Part shown: one piece after another, positions 12,084 to 23,939 of the stretch
How positions within the stretch are numbered: position 1 is the stretch's first letter
Layout: every line of letters begins with the position of its first letter
DNA from: Chelonoidis abingdonii
Taxonomy: Eukaryota > Chordata > Testudines > Testudinidae
DNA: 64,000 nucleotides
Reading direction: 5' to 3'
NCBI RefSeq assembly: GCF_003597395.2
Contig: NC_133770.1
Span: forward strand, 13,854,755 to 13,918,754
Program-made: the position numbers and the translations under genes
Notes under the pieces: model-generated
Told to the model about the DNA's origin: nothing
Database searches by the model: none
What the model saw: only the letters and a program-made list of their open reading frames with translations

Positions 12084-12300
12084 CAGGGCCAGCTCCAGGC
12101 ACCAGCCCAGCAAGCAGGTGCTTGGGGTGGCCAACGGAGAAGGGCGGCAAGTCCGGCAATTTGGCGGCGGGTACCTCACTCCCTCTCAGAGCGAAGGACC
12201 CACCACCAAAGACTGAAGCGGCGGCAGGAGAGCTGCAGATTGGGATGGTGGCTTTTTTTTTGTCCTGCTTGGGATGGCAAAACCCTTGGAGCTGGCCCTG
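12084..12300 (+). mobile_element. non-autonomous hAT element, 217 bp
   Basis: Inverted termini 'cagggccagctccagg' and 'ttggagctggccctg'. Flanking 8-bp duplications are gcctcaat (12076-12083) and gcctcaac (12301-12308), 7 of 8 identical. A sister copy at 53721-53960 has the same ends. Confidence 0.88.
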
Positions 12301-12794
12301 GCCTCAACTCAGGGATTGTCTCTTATTATGTGTAGGTAGAGTGGTTAAAATGGGCCCTCTAGGCACTACTGTAATATAAATAGTAATATAATAAAATTTG
12401 CATTCTTTTATTTCTTTATGGAGTGTACAATTAGCCTAGATTTTTCTCCTCCTGGCTTTTCTTTAACCCCAGACATATCAAGTCTTGTCTTGTTTATTTT
12501 TGCTGGAGTTCTCTTTAGAAGATTCAAGGAGTAGGTCTGAAGCTTTCTCAGCCCATAACTGAAGGAAAAGAGGGTACAATATTTAATTACAGAGCATATT
12601 TTTTCTTTGTCGGGCATCTTTAAGTGTCATTTTAGCACAGTGATAGAAACAGACTGACATCTTTCTGTGAATCAGCTGTCCTCTCAGCACAGGTGAACCC
12701 ATATTTCCTTTGTTTTGAGCAATTTGCTTAAAAGGATATTTATCAGACTGGTAACTCATCACCACTGAGGACTGAACCCTGGATCTTCAGCACC

Positions 12795-14245
12795 AAAGAT
12801 ACAGGTCTATAGCACCAAAGATACAGGAGAACTCCCTGAATGCTGACACTAGCCAGTGACAAATGCTTCCTATGGAATGAACAGAACAGGGCAATTATGA
12901 GTGATCCAACCTCAGTTGTCCAGTCTTACCTTTTGGCAGTTGGAGACCTGGGGACACCAGGAACATGGGACTGCGTCCCTGATCATCTTGGCTAATAGAC
13001 ATTGATGGACCTATCTTCCATGAACTTGATGGACCTATCTTCCATGAACTTATCTAATTCTTTTTTGAACGCAGTTATACTTTTGGCCTTCATGACATCC
13101 CATGGAAATGAGTTCCACAGGTTGACTGTGCATTGAGTAGGAAGTACTTCCTTTCGTTTGCTTTAAACCTGCTGCCTATTAATTTCATTGGGTGACCCCT
13201 GGTTCTTATGTTATCATCATCATCATTATGTTTCCATTACACTCTAGCATTTAGGGCAGCGATGAAACTCGTCCACTCCTGGCTGTTTCTAGCAAGTCTT
13301 TCAATGGTTCCCCAGCTGTGCCCCATATTTTTCAGGTCGGCTTCCACAGCTCTTCATCATGTTGTTTTCGAGCGGCCTTGTTTTCGCTTGCCTTCAGGTG
13401 TCCATCTTATTGCCACTCTGGTGATGTAAAGGAGTAAATAACACTTCCCTATGCCTTTCCTCTGTACCATTAATAATTTTATAGATCTTTATCATATCCC
13501 CCCTTAGTTGTCTCTTTTCCAAGCTGAACAGGCTGGTTTTTTTAATTTCTCCTTGTATGGAAGGTGTTCCATACTCCTGAACATTCGTGTTGCCCTGCTC
13601 TGTACCTTTCCTGATTCCAATATATCTTTGAAATGGGGCAGCCATAAGTACACGCAGTATTCTAGGTGTGGGCGTACCATGGAGTTATATAGCGGCATTA
13701 GGATATTTTCTGTCTTCTTATCTATCCCTTTCCTGATGGTTCCCAACATTCTGTTCGCTTTTTTGACTGCCGCTGCACACTAAATGGATGTTTTTGGAGA
13801 ACTATCCACAATGACTCCAAGATCTCTTTCTTGACTGGTAACAGCAAATTTAGACCTTATCTTTTTGTATGTCTAATTTGGATTATATTTTCCAATGTGC
13901 ATTACTTTGCATTTATCAGCAATAAATTTCAACTGTCATTTTGTCACCCAGTTTTGTGAGATTCCTTTGTAACCCTTCACGGTCAGTTTTTGACTTAACT
14001 TTCGCGTAATTGTGTATCATCAGCAAAGTTTGCCACTTCATTGTTTACCTCTTTTTCCAGATCATTTATGAATATATTGAACAGCACAAATAGCAACACA
14101 AATCCTTGGGGCACCCCACTATTTACCTCTCTCCATTGTGAAAACTGACCATTTATTCCTGCCCTTTATTTCCTGACTTTTAACCAGTTCCTGATCCAGG
14201 AGAGGAACTTCCCTCTTATTCCACTACTGCTTACTTTGCATAAGC
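12795..14245 (-). repeat. long CR1 fragment (minus strand), interrupted
   Basis: Reverse-oriented CR1 ORF2 C-terminal region and 3' end. On the minus strand about 13750-13500 reads the CR1 pattern 'MVRPHLEYCVYLWLPHFKDI', then a frameshift. The CR1 text stops near 13212 and resumes near 13428, so a roughly 215-bp foreign block is inserted. Confidence 0.85.
13212..13428. repeat. block inserted in CR1
   Basis: Begins with a short CAT-rich run after 'cttatgtt' and ends near 'cattgccactctggtgatg'. CR1 sequence is continuous on either side once it is removed. I do not recognise the family. Confidence 0.6.
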
Positions 14246-15480
14246 CACTAGGTGGTGTCATGATCACAAGTATTGGCCTTCCCTTGACTGTTACATTTGC
14301 AACCCAAACATTGCAGCACTGAGAACTGGCCTGTAAACAAAAGTGAAACCAATTTAATTTATTGTTATTATCTAAACTGAGGGAAATATAAACAGAGCCT
14401 AAACAGTGACTTGTAAACTGGATTTTTAAAACTCCTTCGCTTCTAATTACCTATGGTGCTATTAGTAACATAGGAAGAGACATGCACTTGTCCACAATAT
14501 ACGATTCTTTACCTAACAGTGTTGCTTTAAATGGATGAATTTATAAAACTAGCTATCAGCTCTGCCTTTCTTTTTTCCAATCTGAGCTGTGGGAGATGAA
14601 TCAGTGTGGTTCATATATAGGGATATAATATGGCAATGCAGGGAAAAGAAGGAAACTAGGGAATTATGAGTCACATGGAAAATCAGTATCATTTCCTTGT
14701 GCCAGCCACTGCAAAGAGCTTTTTAAGGATCTTGAGGGTCTGGAAGAGTTGGTGCTCAATATGGAAACAAAACAAGGACTCTCTGCTTGATGCAAGTTGT
14801 GTGTCACAACAGCCTAGTATTTCTCTGAAGCATCCAGGAATCAAGATCGGGCTCCGTTGGAAAAATAGAATCAATGGAACATTCCAAACTTCAGGACTAA
14901 GGCCAGATGCCCAGGTGAACTGCTGCAATTCACTTTCTGGATTCCGCATCCCGGTCCCCCTCCCAGTCTATGATCCTAACCCTGGGCGCCAGTGAAGTTC
15001 CTCTCGAGGGGGTGGGATTTGGCTGAACACCCGGTGAGGTAGGTAAGGAGTGTTGCACAAATCCCTTTGTTACTAAGTATAAATGTTGAATGCAAAATGG
15101 ACTTTGAGAACAATTCTGTGAGTCATCTGGACTCTGAGTAAGGGATGTGTCACCAATGGGTGTCACAGCTGAACCCTAGAAGCAATGGGATGAGGCAAGC
15201 CAATCACAGTTATTAGTGATAGGAATAAAAGACGCTATTGATGCTCAGTAGTGACCAGTCGCTTTTAACAAGCTTTAATAACGATTTGGTGAGGTCCCTA
15301 GGAAGTTGGCCTATACACCAATGGGTTCTGCTTTACAGGGCAAATCTTTATCAAGGTCCCCCAGCCTGAACCAATAAGGTCCTGTGCATGCAAAGACCAG
15401 ACCTGGGGAATCCATGCCACTGTGATGCACCTCTGGGTGGGGTGGAACAAACCAGAGAGCTAGGAGTGAGGCGCGAGGTG
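14246..15480. other. no gene recognised; possible retroelement leader
   Basis: 14246-14960 shows nothing recognisable. From about 14970 the text includes 'ctgggcgccagtgaag', whose reverse complement contains TGGCGCCC as in Lys-tRNA primer sites, but the match stops after about nine bases. Not enough to call an element. Confidence 0.35.
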
Positions 15481-16380
15481 CAGGACCAAAGATCTGTTAT
15501 TGCTATATTGATCCACTGCTCTCCATAAGGGAGCAGGCGATACTAGAGCAGCTCCACAGGCTCTCTGTGGCCCACTTCCTCCCACTCCTCCTCTTGGGTT
15601 TGCGCCCACCCATGGCTAAAGGATCCTCCCCAAACCTCTGGGGAGGATCCACTAAGCTCAAATAATTACGGGGGAGAGCAGAAAAAATAACAAGGACAGA
15701 TGTGAAGGTCAAAGGGTCAAAAGTAGGAAACCTGAAGGGGACACCAAGCAGAGAACCCTGGACAGCGCCCACTGCTCCTCAAAGGTGTTGAGGGAGCCAG
15801 CGTAGGCTGCCTAGAGGAACTCGGGATGCGTGAACGGAGAGAGAATTGGAAATAGGACCCGTGGTCACAGAGAACCCCCTCAGCCAACATCCTTGCCCTG
15901 GTGTTGTAGATTGCCACTTTGGCCATCACTAGAAAGAGGCTGATGAGAGAGTCTCATGAGTTTGTGGAGCCCTGGATAGGGTGTGCATATACGAGAAGAT
16001 AGGGGGAGAAGTGCGTCCAAAAATGCAAAAGTAAGTCCAGGAGGAGCTGAAAAAGGGGCTACAACTTGGCCACTCAAGGTAAACATGCGCCAGGGTCTCC
16101 CTCACACCACAAAATGGACAGGCATCAGGAACATGAGTGAGCCACACCAGGTACGCGCCCAGGCTCATGGCTCCGTGAAGGAGCCGCCAGCTAATATTCC
16201 AGGCTGGCCGTAGAACCAAGGAGGAATATAGGCCGGCCCACCGGGGTTCCTCACCCTCAATAGGTGGTAACAGGTCCTGCCACTTAGTGTCAGGGCAGGA
16301 CATGAGGGTGAGGAAATGGAGAGTATAGAGCATGAGCATTACACATGTGCCCTTGGCACGTTCAAAAGAGAACCAGCTGC
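15480..16380 (-). mobile_element. decayed LINE ORF2 C-terminus (minus strand)
   Basis: The minus strand from 16339 to 15929 encodes a stretch with WRLLHGAMSLGAYLVW, then CPFCGVRETLAHVYLE, which is the Cys/His-rich region after the reverse transcriptase of L1/Tx1-type LINEs. It continues in two further frames to about 15503 (for example KVAIYNTRARML), so at least two frameshifts have broken it. The endonuclease and RT parts are absent. Confidence 0.75.
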
Positions 16381-17039
16381 AGGCTCCTCCCCCTCCTGGA
16401 AGGTCAGCAGGCAGCTTGCCTGCTTAGACTATGCCCGGCTTTCCCAGGTGTGGCCCTAAGTAAAGGCCACAGTGGTAACACAGCAGAGCCAGCCTTCAGT
16501 GACCCTACCGAAATGTGGGGCTTTGTTTGTTGTAAGTTCGGGCCTCTTTGATTGTTGCCCAGTGGCTGTCGGTGGGAAGGTGGGAGCAGGGGAGGGATTA
16601 TCCAAGGCAGCTAGTATTTGGATTGGTTTACAGTCGTAGCTGAAAAGCTGACAACGAATATTAAGGCCGTACACAGGGCCTTGATCAGGGATGCTCCATC
16701 ACAGAGGTACCCAAACTTTGACCAGTGAAAACTTGCCAGGAACCTGCTGAAAGCATTCCCTAATATGCATACCACGGAGGAAATTTCAGCCATTCTGTTC
16801 TGAGCTGTGGTGACGAGGTCTATATGGAGACTGCAGGGCCTGGATGGTGAGAAAAAGGGACTCCTTCCCTTGGATCTCCTCCAGATAGCACAATATCTTC
16901 TCTTTCTGGTGCCATGAATACGTTAGTGAGCGTACATCAGCACAGCTGTACCGATGCAACTGTGAGATTGCTTGTGTAGCCACTCTTTGCCAACAGGAGA
17001 GGCCTCTCCTGTTGACATAATTAAACTACCTCCAACAAG

Positions 17040-17190
17040 CGACAGTAGCTATGTCGGCAGGAGAGTGTCTCCCGCCGACATAGCGCTATCCACACTGGCA
17101 CTTCTGTTAGTGTAACTTATGTCACTCAGAGGGGTGTTTTTTCAGACCCCGAGTGATGTAAGTTATTCTGACAGAAGTGCCAGTGTAGAC
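17040..17190. repeat. MITE-like element made of two hairpins
   Basis: The first hairpin has 16-bp arms at 17049-17064 and 17068-17083 with one mismatch. The second pairs 17093-17135 with about 17140-17185, beginning 'cactggcacttctgtt' and ending 'acagaagtgccagtg'. The ending 'gtgtagacatagctta' is common to turtle MITEs. Confidence 0.7.
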
Positions 17191-17559
17191 ATAGCTTAGG
17201 TCTGTTTTCCAAGCTGTCAGTGTGGGTAGGGAATGCTTTGGTGTATGTTACTTTTATTGCACGGTGTGCGTTGCTGCCGTGTATCTATCCCTCTCTGAAG
17301 GTTTCATACCACTGCCCAAGGTCAATAGCAGGAGCAAACCTCATAGGGGACTTCATAGCATCTCTGGCTCTTCTTTTTCAGGGGGAAAATCTCTGTTTGG
17401 GATATTTGATTTGATTGATTTGTTTGGGAGTTTCAGATAACGCAATCATCATTAGACTAGAGCTACCCTGAGGCCCTGCTATGTGTGCCTTCAGTGTTGT
17501 GGGGCCAGGGTAGTTGTAGGCCAGAATGGGAAAACCTGGGCGCTCAGAGTGTCTATCTG

Positions 17560-17803
17560 CATTTGGACACTGAGAGGCAGGTGGCCCAACCTTCAGGGCA
17601 GCTGGAAATCAGGCCCCGGAAGCGTAACTGTCGGAACCGTGGCCCCTCGTGTGTCGCCCTGCCCTGTCCCTGCAGCGGGCTAGGGCACACCCGACGGGCT
17701 GGCCTTGGCACAGCGGCGGCAGGGGCCTGGCCAGGGCTCTGGAAGACAGAGTGGCTCTTCCTCCCAGCCGGGCAGCTGCGGGCCGGGGGGGGCTGCCCAC
17801 AGC
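17560..17803 (+). promoter_or_regulatory. CpG-rich promoter region of CRY-DASH
   Basis: GC- and CpG-rich sequence ends at the CRY-DASH start codon and continues to about 18080 across exon 1 and early intron 1. No TATA box is seen at a useful distance. This fits a CpG-island promoter; the transcription start cannot be placed. Confidence 0.55.
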
Positions 17804-17872
17804 ATGTCGGGGGCTGCGCCGAGGACGGTGATCTGCCTGCTGTGCAACAACCTGCGCTACCACGACAGCGAG
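17804..17872 (+). pseudogene. CRY-DASH: CRY-DASH exon 1
   Basis: Encodes residues 1-23 (MSGAAPRTVICLLCNNLRYH and three more) and ends in phase 0 at GAG before GTGGGG. The ATG has A at -3. The 'CLLCNNLRYHD' start of the photolyase fold supports this start. Confidence 0.9.
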
Positions 17873-18080
17873 GTGGGGGCAGGAGGCACCAGCCGGCCTG
17901 GGGGCGATGGGCGCGGCTGCAGCCCACTGGACACTGGGCTGGGCCACCCCCTCCCCAGGCGCTAAGCCCTCTCGGCCCAGCCGGCAGCCCGGCCCCAGGG
18001 CGTGCTGCAGCTGTTTTCCGTGCTGCCCGCACATGGCTTTCTGTAACCTGGGCGCCTCTGAGCTCTGTCCCCGCGGGCCT

Positions 18081-19303
18081 CTGCTGAGAGATGGGGTTGG
18101 GGTGCTAATCTCCGGGCATGAACTGGCTGGGGGACCCTTGCCTGCTGCTGAGGCCACAAGGGCAGAGCCGGCGGTAGGGTTTGGGGTGGGGTGGGGGCAG
18201 TGAGGGGGCTGGCAGAGGGTAGCAGGGCCTGTTGGGTGTGAAAAGAGGCTCTCTGGTGTCCCTGAAGACAGTAGGAATGAGCCGTGCATAATTATAATCT
18301 GCATTGCCCCAGGAAATCCAGGGGTTAGGATAGCTGAGATGGTACTTTGGCAATCTCATGTCTTGTGCCCGGTATTTGTTATAGCACCAGCCATCCAAGC
18401 ACATTGCAAACGTCACCTCTGGGATGCAGGGGTGGGAGCTGTAGGGATCTTTGGAGGTGAAAGGCAGAGCTCTGAGCTGCACAATGCTACCAGCTTTAGG
18501 AGCCCAAGTGTCAATGCAGTGTCCTGCGTGATAAGGGGGGAATTTAGGGAGGCCAGTGGCAATTGCCCAGGTTGGAATTTGACCAGCGCTCTGGAGATAG
18601 CACCACCCCTATTACAAATATTGCCATGGGGGCTTTCATTCCCTGTACTCTGTCCCTGACCCTTATTCTGGATGCTGCCCACACATTTTAGCCTGTTAAA
18701 TTAGGGCCACCTTTTAACCTTTCCTCCTGCCAGCAGAAGGTCTGAGAGTCCAGCGGATCCCTGCCCAGGGCAAGAGTGGGGATGGCATGGGAGAGTGCCC
18801 CTGTCACTGCCTCATTGGCCCCAGGGCCCGTGGTAACTGCGATGAAGAATTCCAGCTCTGTGCATGGGAACGGGGGGACTGGAGAACAGCAGCATTCCCC
18901 AGTTAGCCTTGAGGCACTTCTGTGGGGATGTGATTACTGACTCAGTAGCCATGGACATACCTACCTTTCACCGCCGTGCTGTGTAAGCCCCTTTGAGGAA
19001 GTCTCCAATTTTTATAGCTGGCACCTAGATAGCAAGGTGATAGACACATTGGGGCTCTGATCTTGGTCTCTTTTAAGTCAATGGGAGTTTTGCCTGTAAA
19101 GTCTGTGCAGGATCAGGCCCTGGAAGAGAGAGAGAGAGACACCCTATAATATAATAAAACTATAGTACAATATCCAGTTGCATGTCTTCCTTTTTCATTG
19201 AGAGTTTGAATAAAGGAAAATTGAAATGATGCTGTGAATTGCTGTACAGAAAGAGAACACGTGGCGCACTGACATCTTTAACTGCTCCTCTCTGTATTTC
19301 CAG
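18081..19303. other. CRY-DASH intron 1, rest
   Basis: No further exon or named repeat recognised. Overlapping short frames near 18105-18682 lie on both strands and show no family pattern. Confidence 0.5.
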
Positions 19304-19476
19304 GTACTACGCTGGGCTCAGAATAACGCAGACTATGTCATTCCTCTCTACTGCTTTGATCCAAGACAGTACCTAAGAACCTATTACTATGGTTTCCCAA
19401 AGACTGGGCCTTATCGACTCAGATTTTTACTGGAAAGCGTGAAGGATCTAAGGCAAACACTCAAGGAAAAAGGAAG
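19304..19476 (+). pseudogene. CRY-DASH: CRY-DASH exon 2
   Basis: Residues 24-81, VLRWAQNNADYVIPLYCFDP onward. Acceptor ttccag, donor GTACAG, ends in phase 2. Fully open. Confidence 0.95.
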
Positions 19477-19739
19477 GTACAGAGGGGATTTGTCATAAAC
19501 ATGAGTCTGTTTTATTTTTTAACCCACTTTATTCTTCTACCTCCTCTTCCTTAAAGCTTGTCTGTCCTATAGAGCAAGCAATGCTAGTGACAACCATGTT
19601 GCTAGTACTGTAAAAACACAGGAATTCCCATGCTAGCCCAATAACCTGTCTCTGGCAACAGCCAGCACTAGATGTTTGAGAAGATTATGCAAGAAACTCA
19701 TGGTCAGCAGTTATGGGATATCTATCTAAGGTTCTTGTA

Positions 19740-19945
19740 TTATTACCATAATATCTGAGCACCTTACATTATATAAAGTAATTATTCTCACAACACCCCT
19801 GTGTGGTAGGGAAGTACTTTTATCCCCATTTTATAGATGGAAACTGAGGCATAGATTGGCTAAGTAACAAGAAATCTGTGGTAGAGGAGGGAGTTGCACA
19901 CTGGTCTCCCTAGTGTCCAGCCAGTGCTCTAACCACTGGACCATC
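19740..19945 (-). repeat. MIR-like SINE in intron 2
   Basis: Reverse MIR/CORE-SINE: 'ttatccccattttatagatg', 'aaactgaggcatagattggc', then 'gctctaaccactggaccatc' from the tRNA-like head. Confidence 0.8.
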
Positions 19946-20789
19946 CTTTCTATCCCTAGGGAGTTTCATCTCGTGGTTGACTTGAGCCCTTAATGTACAA
20001 AAAATGTTTTCCCAGAGCAACATGGGCCATGGCTTTCTATATAGCCCATAACTCGGTGGTATACCACTGATAACACAGTCCTCAGGAAAATCTTGTCCAT
20101 GCGGGTCAGGGAAAGTTATTAGGATCTAAACTCTTCCAAGCACCTATTCCTTCATTTTGTTATTATCACAGCAAGATAATGTTAGTCCTTGGGTAGCAGA
20201 ATATGCAGTGGCTGGCTTGCAGTGGTGACAGGTTATGGAACACAACACCAGAAGAATTCCTTTAGGTCTGCAATACACTATGGTCTGTGAAAGGGATTAT
20301 GCTAGTTTAAGGAGGACTAATTAGAATCCGTAACAAAGGTAATTAACCGGCCAGTATGTGTATGTGCCACTGGCCTGTACTGGAGAGAATCAGAATTGCT
20401 CAAACAGGTGTGATGGTGTGTGACTGACTCACAAAGGCTACATATAAGACCTAACATCTCTGCAGATAAGAGATTCCTCTTTAGCTCAAATGGCAAAGGT
20501 ATCTGGTTTTTAAGAATGTTCAGACCTATGCTCCATCTGTTAATATTTGACATGTCCTTTCAATGCCATAGTATTAACAGACCAGATCGTAACTCTCCCT
20601 CACCTTAGATCAGTGCATAGTGGTGCCTCCCCAGGCCTAAATCTCTCAAGTCCATGTTGAAGGGAACAACCATTTCCACAGCATGTCTTTCTGTGCCCCC
20701 CACTGAAACCCAGCCAAGCCCTTTCTTATAGCAGTGTTTTGGCATAACCTAAGCATTGAGTTTAAATTGGATCACTCGATAATTGCGTG

Positions 20790-20892
20790 TTCTGTTCATT
20801 CCTTCTGAAGCACCTGGCATTGGCCACTGTCAGAAGACAGGATACTGGGCTAGATGGACCCTTGTCTGACCCGGTATGGAAATTCTTAAGTC
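20790..20892 (+). repeat. CR1 3' UTR fragment
   Basis: 'ggcattggccactgtcagaa' followed by 'actgggctagatggaccctt' is the common CR1 terminal segment, in intron 2. Confidence 0.8.
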
Positions 20893-20945
20893 CTGACAGT
20901 ATCACTTTAACTATGACGGAGCTACCCAGGGTCATTGCACTGCTT

Positions 20946-21107
20946 TCATAGAATATCAGGGTCGGAAGGGACCTCAGGAGATCATCTAGTCCAACCCCCT
21001 GCTCAAAGCAGGGCCAATCCCCAGACAGATTTATGCCCCAAATCACCCCCTCAAAGATTGAACTCACAACTCTGGGTTTAGCAGGCCAGTCCTCAAACCA
21101 CTGAGCC
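20946..21107 (-). repeat. turtle tRNA-derived SINE, CR1-tailed
   Basis: Minus orientation, from 'catagaatatcagggtcgga' through 'atctagtccaaccccctgct' to the tRNA-like head ending 'ctcaaaccactgagc'. Same family as 35981-36136. Confidence 0.85.
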
Positions 21108-21574
21108 CCAAATTGTGAGAACTGCAGGCTCAGCTTTATAAGCTCAACAGATACTTAAAAAAAAATTAAGTATTTGCTTGATGTTAATCTTTCCCCCCAC
21201 GCACCCAAAGGCATGTTAGGTGCCTCACAAATACAAGTGCAGACACTGACCCTGTCCCACACGGTCTGCATTCCACAGGTCATAAACAGTGAGGTCCATG
21301 TGCAGATGAAAATGGGGGAAAGGAGAAGAAAGGACAAGAAAGGCAATAATAAATATTATCTCTTTTTTTATGCTCCTGCCTCTCTCTGGCTGTATCCAAC
21401 TGGTGTATCTTGTCTCATACTTACACTGCAAGCTCTTTGGGGCAGGACCATCTTTTTGTTCTGTGTTTGTACAGAGCCTAGCACAGTGGGCTCCTGGTCC
21501 ATGACTGGTCATACAAATAATAATAATGAATAATAGTATCAAGCCTAATTCATTCCAATTTTGTGTGTCCGCAG

Positions 21575-21668
21575 TAATTTAGTGGTAAGCAAAGGGAATC
21601 CAGAAGATGTGGTTCATGATCTTATTACACAGCTGGGCACCATGTCTGCTGTGGCTTTCCATGAAGAG
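21575..21668 (+). pseudogene. CRY-DASH: CRY-DASH exon 3 with defective donor
   Basis: Residues 81-112, NLVVSKGNPEDVVHDLITQL and on to HEE. Good acceptor (tccgcag). After GAAGAG the intron begins ATAAAG instead of GTAAAG. The nearest GT downstream (21680) would add 11 nt and shift the frame. Confidence 0.9.
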
Positions 21669-21942
21669 ATAAAGGAAAGGTTTGGCCCGTGTTGGCTCAG
21701 CATAAAATTGGCAAGACCTTTTAGTGCAAGGCAGTATTCGACTTGCTTGGCCTGGGAATTCAGCGTCATAGATGTTCTCTGCTACTGTCATATCATTAAC
21801 CCTTTGGAAGCTGGCTGATTCCCAGGGAGGTCTTAGGTCCAAGTGGCTGATGGGAGTCAGTTGTGGGTGACCTATAGGGGACACAGGATACAGGGTGCTG
21901 GTTGTGAGTGGGCACTCTGAGGCACTGGGATGATTTAGTTGA

Positions 21943-22022
21943 GGATTGGTCCAGCTTTGAGCAGGAGGTTGGACTAGATGACCTCCTGAAGGCCCTTCCA
22001 ACCCTGATATTCTATGATTCTA
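21943..22022 (+). repeat. SINE/CR1 tail, 5' truncated
   Basis: 'gcaggaggttggactagatg' to 'ttccaaccctgatattctat'; only the tail of the SINE is present, in CRY-DASH intron 3. Confidence 0.8.
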
Positions 22023-22714
22023 AAGCACGTTCTGGATGCTGGTGGACAGAGCTGGGCTGAGACTCAAGGGTGGATCAATATTCTCCCTCCGACTGGAAAC
22101 TGCCTTGTGCCCCTCGAACTGCAGAAATGATAGGCGCACGCTGCCATGCCCTGGCTCCTTGCTCACACTGGGAGCCAGCAGGCAGGCAGGGTGCAGCGGG
22201 AGCAAGGAGGCCCCAGCAAAGAGCCCAGCATAGCTGTGTATAGGGAAGTGGAGGCAGTGAGGGAACCCCTGAATTCAGACAGAGAATGATGAGGAAGCAA
22301 AAGAGGAGAGACTTGTCTTGATGGTGGCATGTCATTCCATTGGCAGAAGTGGAGCTCACCAGTTTCTGTCCAGCAGATCTGGAGGAGGAGCTCAACAGGA
22401 GAATAAGGAGTTGACTGCTCTGATGTAGCAGCTGCATGGGCAAGGAGGGAGCAGCAGGGTAGTTTCCTGCAGTCAGAGAAGTAGAAGTGTCAGGATGATG
22501 AACAGGCTGGCGTGGAGAGGCCACCACTGCCCTCTGCTGGTTGGAATCAGAACTGCCCACCTATGTGTCAGAGGCCAGAACAGGGCTGAGGAGGGAGCCA
22601 GATATATGGTTTGGGGCACTGATGGGGGCTGTGTCAGCTTATCCTCAGTGAGCTAATTGTTAGTGGCTATTGGAAACTTGCAAAGTCCCTAGCCACCAAT
22701 CTGAATTACAGCAA

Positions 22715-22890
22715 CAGCTACAGTTGCCAACCCTCCAGGATTGGCCTAGAGTCTCCCAGAATCGGCATTGATCACCTGCTGACTGTTGAAAGCAATCCAG
22801 GAGATTTTAATAGGATATTTTAAGGAAATGACACTATGTCAGGCTGGAGAAAAAAAATCTCCCGGAATAGCTTCAGTCAGAGTTAGCAAC
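22715..22890 (+). repeat. short element with 'ttgccaaccctccagg' start
   Basis: Starts 'gttgccaaccctccaggatt' and ends 'gagttagcaaccctag'. It is related to the inverted copy at 541-661. Located in CRY-DASH intron 3. Confidence 0.55.
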
Positions 22891-23638
22891 CCTAGCCACA
22901 GTCCTTGGGAAAGCCAGAATTTCATGCCTTTGCCTTGACCTGGATTTAAAAATCCATGAATGCACCCAGCACAAGCAGCTTAACTCGAGTTTAAGATCTG
23001 TCACAGCTGTGCCCTCCCTACTTACCCCATCTCGTCACATCGACTCCTGACTCCACCAACGGCGCCTGACTCGACCATCCATGCTGCAACTCTCTCTGGG
23101 CCTGATGCACAGCCCACTGCAGTGAGTGGAAAGAGTCCCCTGGATATCAGTGGGCCACTGACCCAGTCCTTTATGCCTTTTGCCACATTGCCCTCTGCAC
23201 ATGAATTGCCCTTCTTGAACTGTTCCTCTTCTTCAAATTCCTTCCCAACAGCCAACTCTGCTATGATGCCTACAAGAAATTGGCCAACTAAGAGCTTGTT
23301 CCAAGGCCTGTGGGCTCCCATTGGCTACCTTGGGTACGGGATCAGGCTGTAATAGTGGACAGGTCGAGGGACAGCTGGGTACAGCTGATGTGTGTTGATC
23401 TAATAAATGAAACCCAGGATATAACGTCTGTAGGAATTGTTGGCATTTTGGTTGTGCTCATCTCTTAATGGGAGGGTGCAAGCGATTGATGCCAAAGCCA
23501 AATCTGGCAAAGGGGAGGACATAGGAGCGAGACTCAGTGTGCATGAGGCACCCCAGACGCACTCAGCTGTGCGTCCAGCTGCATGTTGGCTGCGCAGACA
23601 GAAGAGAGTCCCACTGCTTTTGTCGCCATTGGTGCTAA

Positions 23639-23769
23639 GTGACGAAAGAGGAGCTGGACATGGAGAAGGCACTGCAGCGGGTGTGCACTCAGCACGGGGT
23701 GAAGATCCAAACCTTCTGGGCATCCACCCTCTATCACCAGGATGACCTGCCATTCAGACACATTTCCAG
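23639..23769 (+). pseudogene. CRY-DASH: CRY-DASH exon 4 with defective acceptor
   Basis: Residues 113-156, VTKEELDMEKALQRVCTQHG and on to DDLPFRHIS. To keep frame the exon must start at 23639, but the preceding bases are AA, not AG. The AG at 23638-23639 would drop one base. Normal donor GTAGGC. Confidence 0.88.
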
Positions 23770-23939
23770 GTAGGCTGGTCTCCGCCTTCACTCTGTGCCT
23801 AGGGGTGCTGCCCATTCTCCACTCTGCCACTGCATTCACTGCAAGTTCAGGGGGCAGATCCGCAGACAGTGTCAATTGTCATCGCTCTGTTGTCTTTAAT
23901 GGAGTTATGACAACAGCTGAGGCTTTGCCCAAGGGGTCT

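Noticed and set aside
14970..15010. Retroviral primer-binding site
   Set aside because: Only about nine bases fit a Lys-tRNA site on the minus strand and no clear LTR ends or gag follow.
15480..17500. ACAA1, the human head-to-head neighbour of MYD88
   Set aside because: No thiolase motifs were seen on either strand in this window; the upstream neighbour here is CRY-DASH.
17485..18304. Long overlapping open frames on both strands around CRY-DASH exon 1
   Set aside because: They follow GC richness of the CpG island. Only the 23-codon exon 1 frame joins to the rest of the gene with proper splice sites.
21669..23638. U12-type AT-AC intron in CRY-DASH
   Set aside because: The start ATAAAG does not match the U12 donor consensus and the end is AA, not AC. 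The other introns of the gene are GT-AG.
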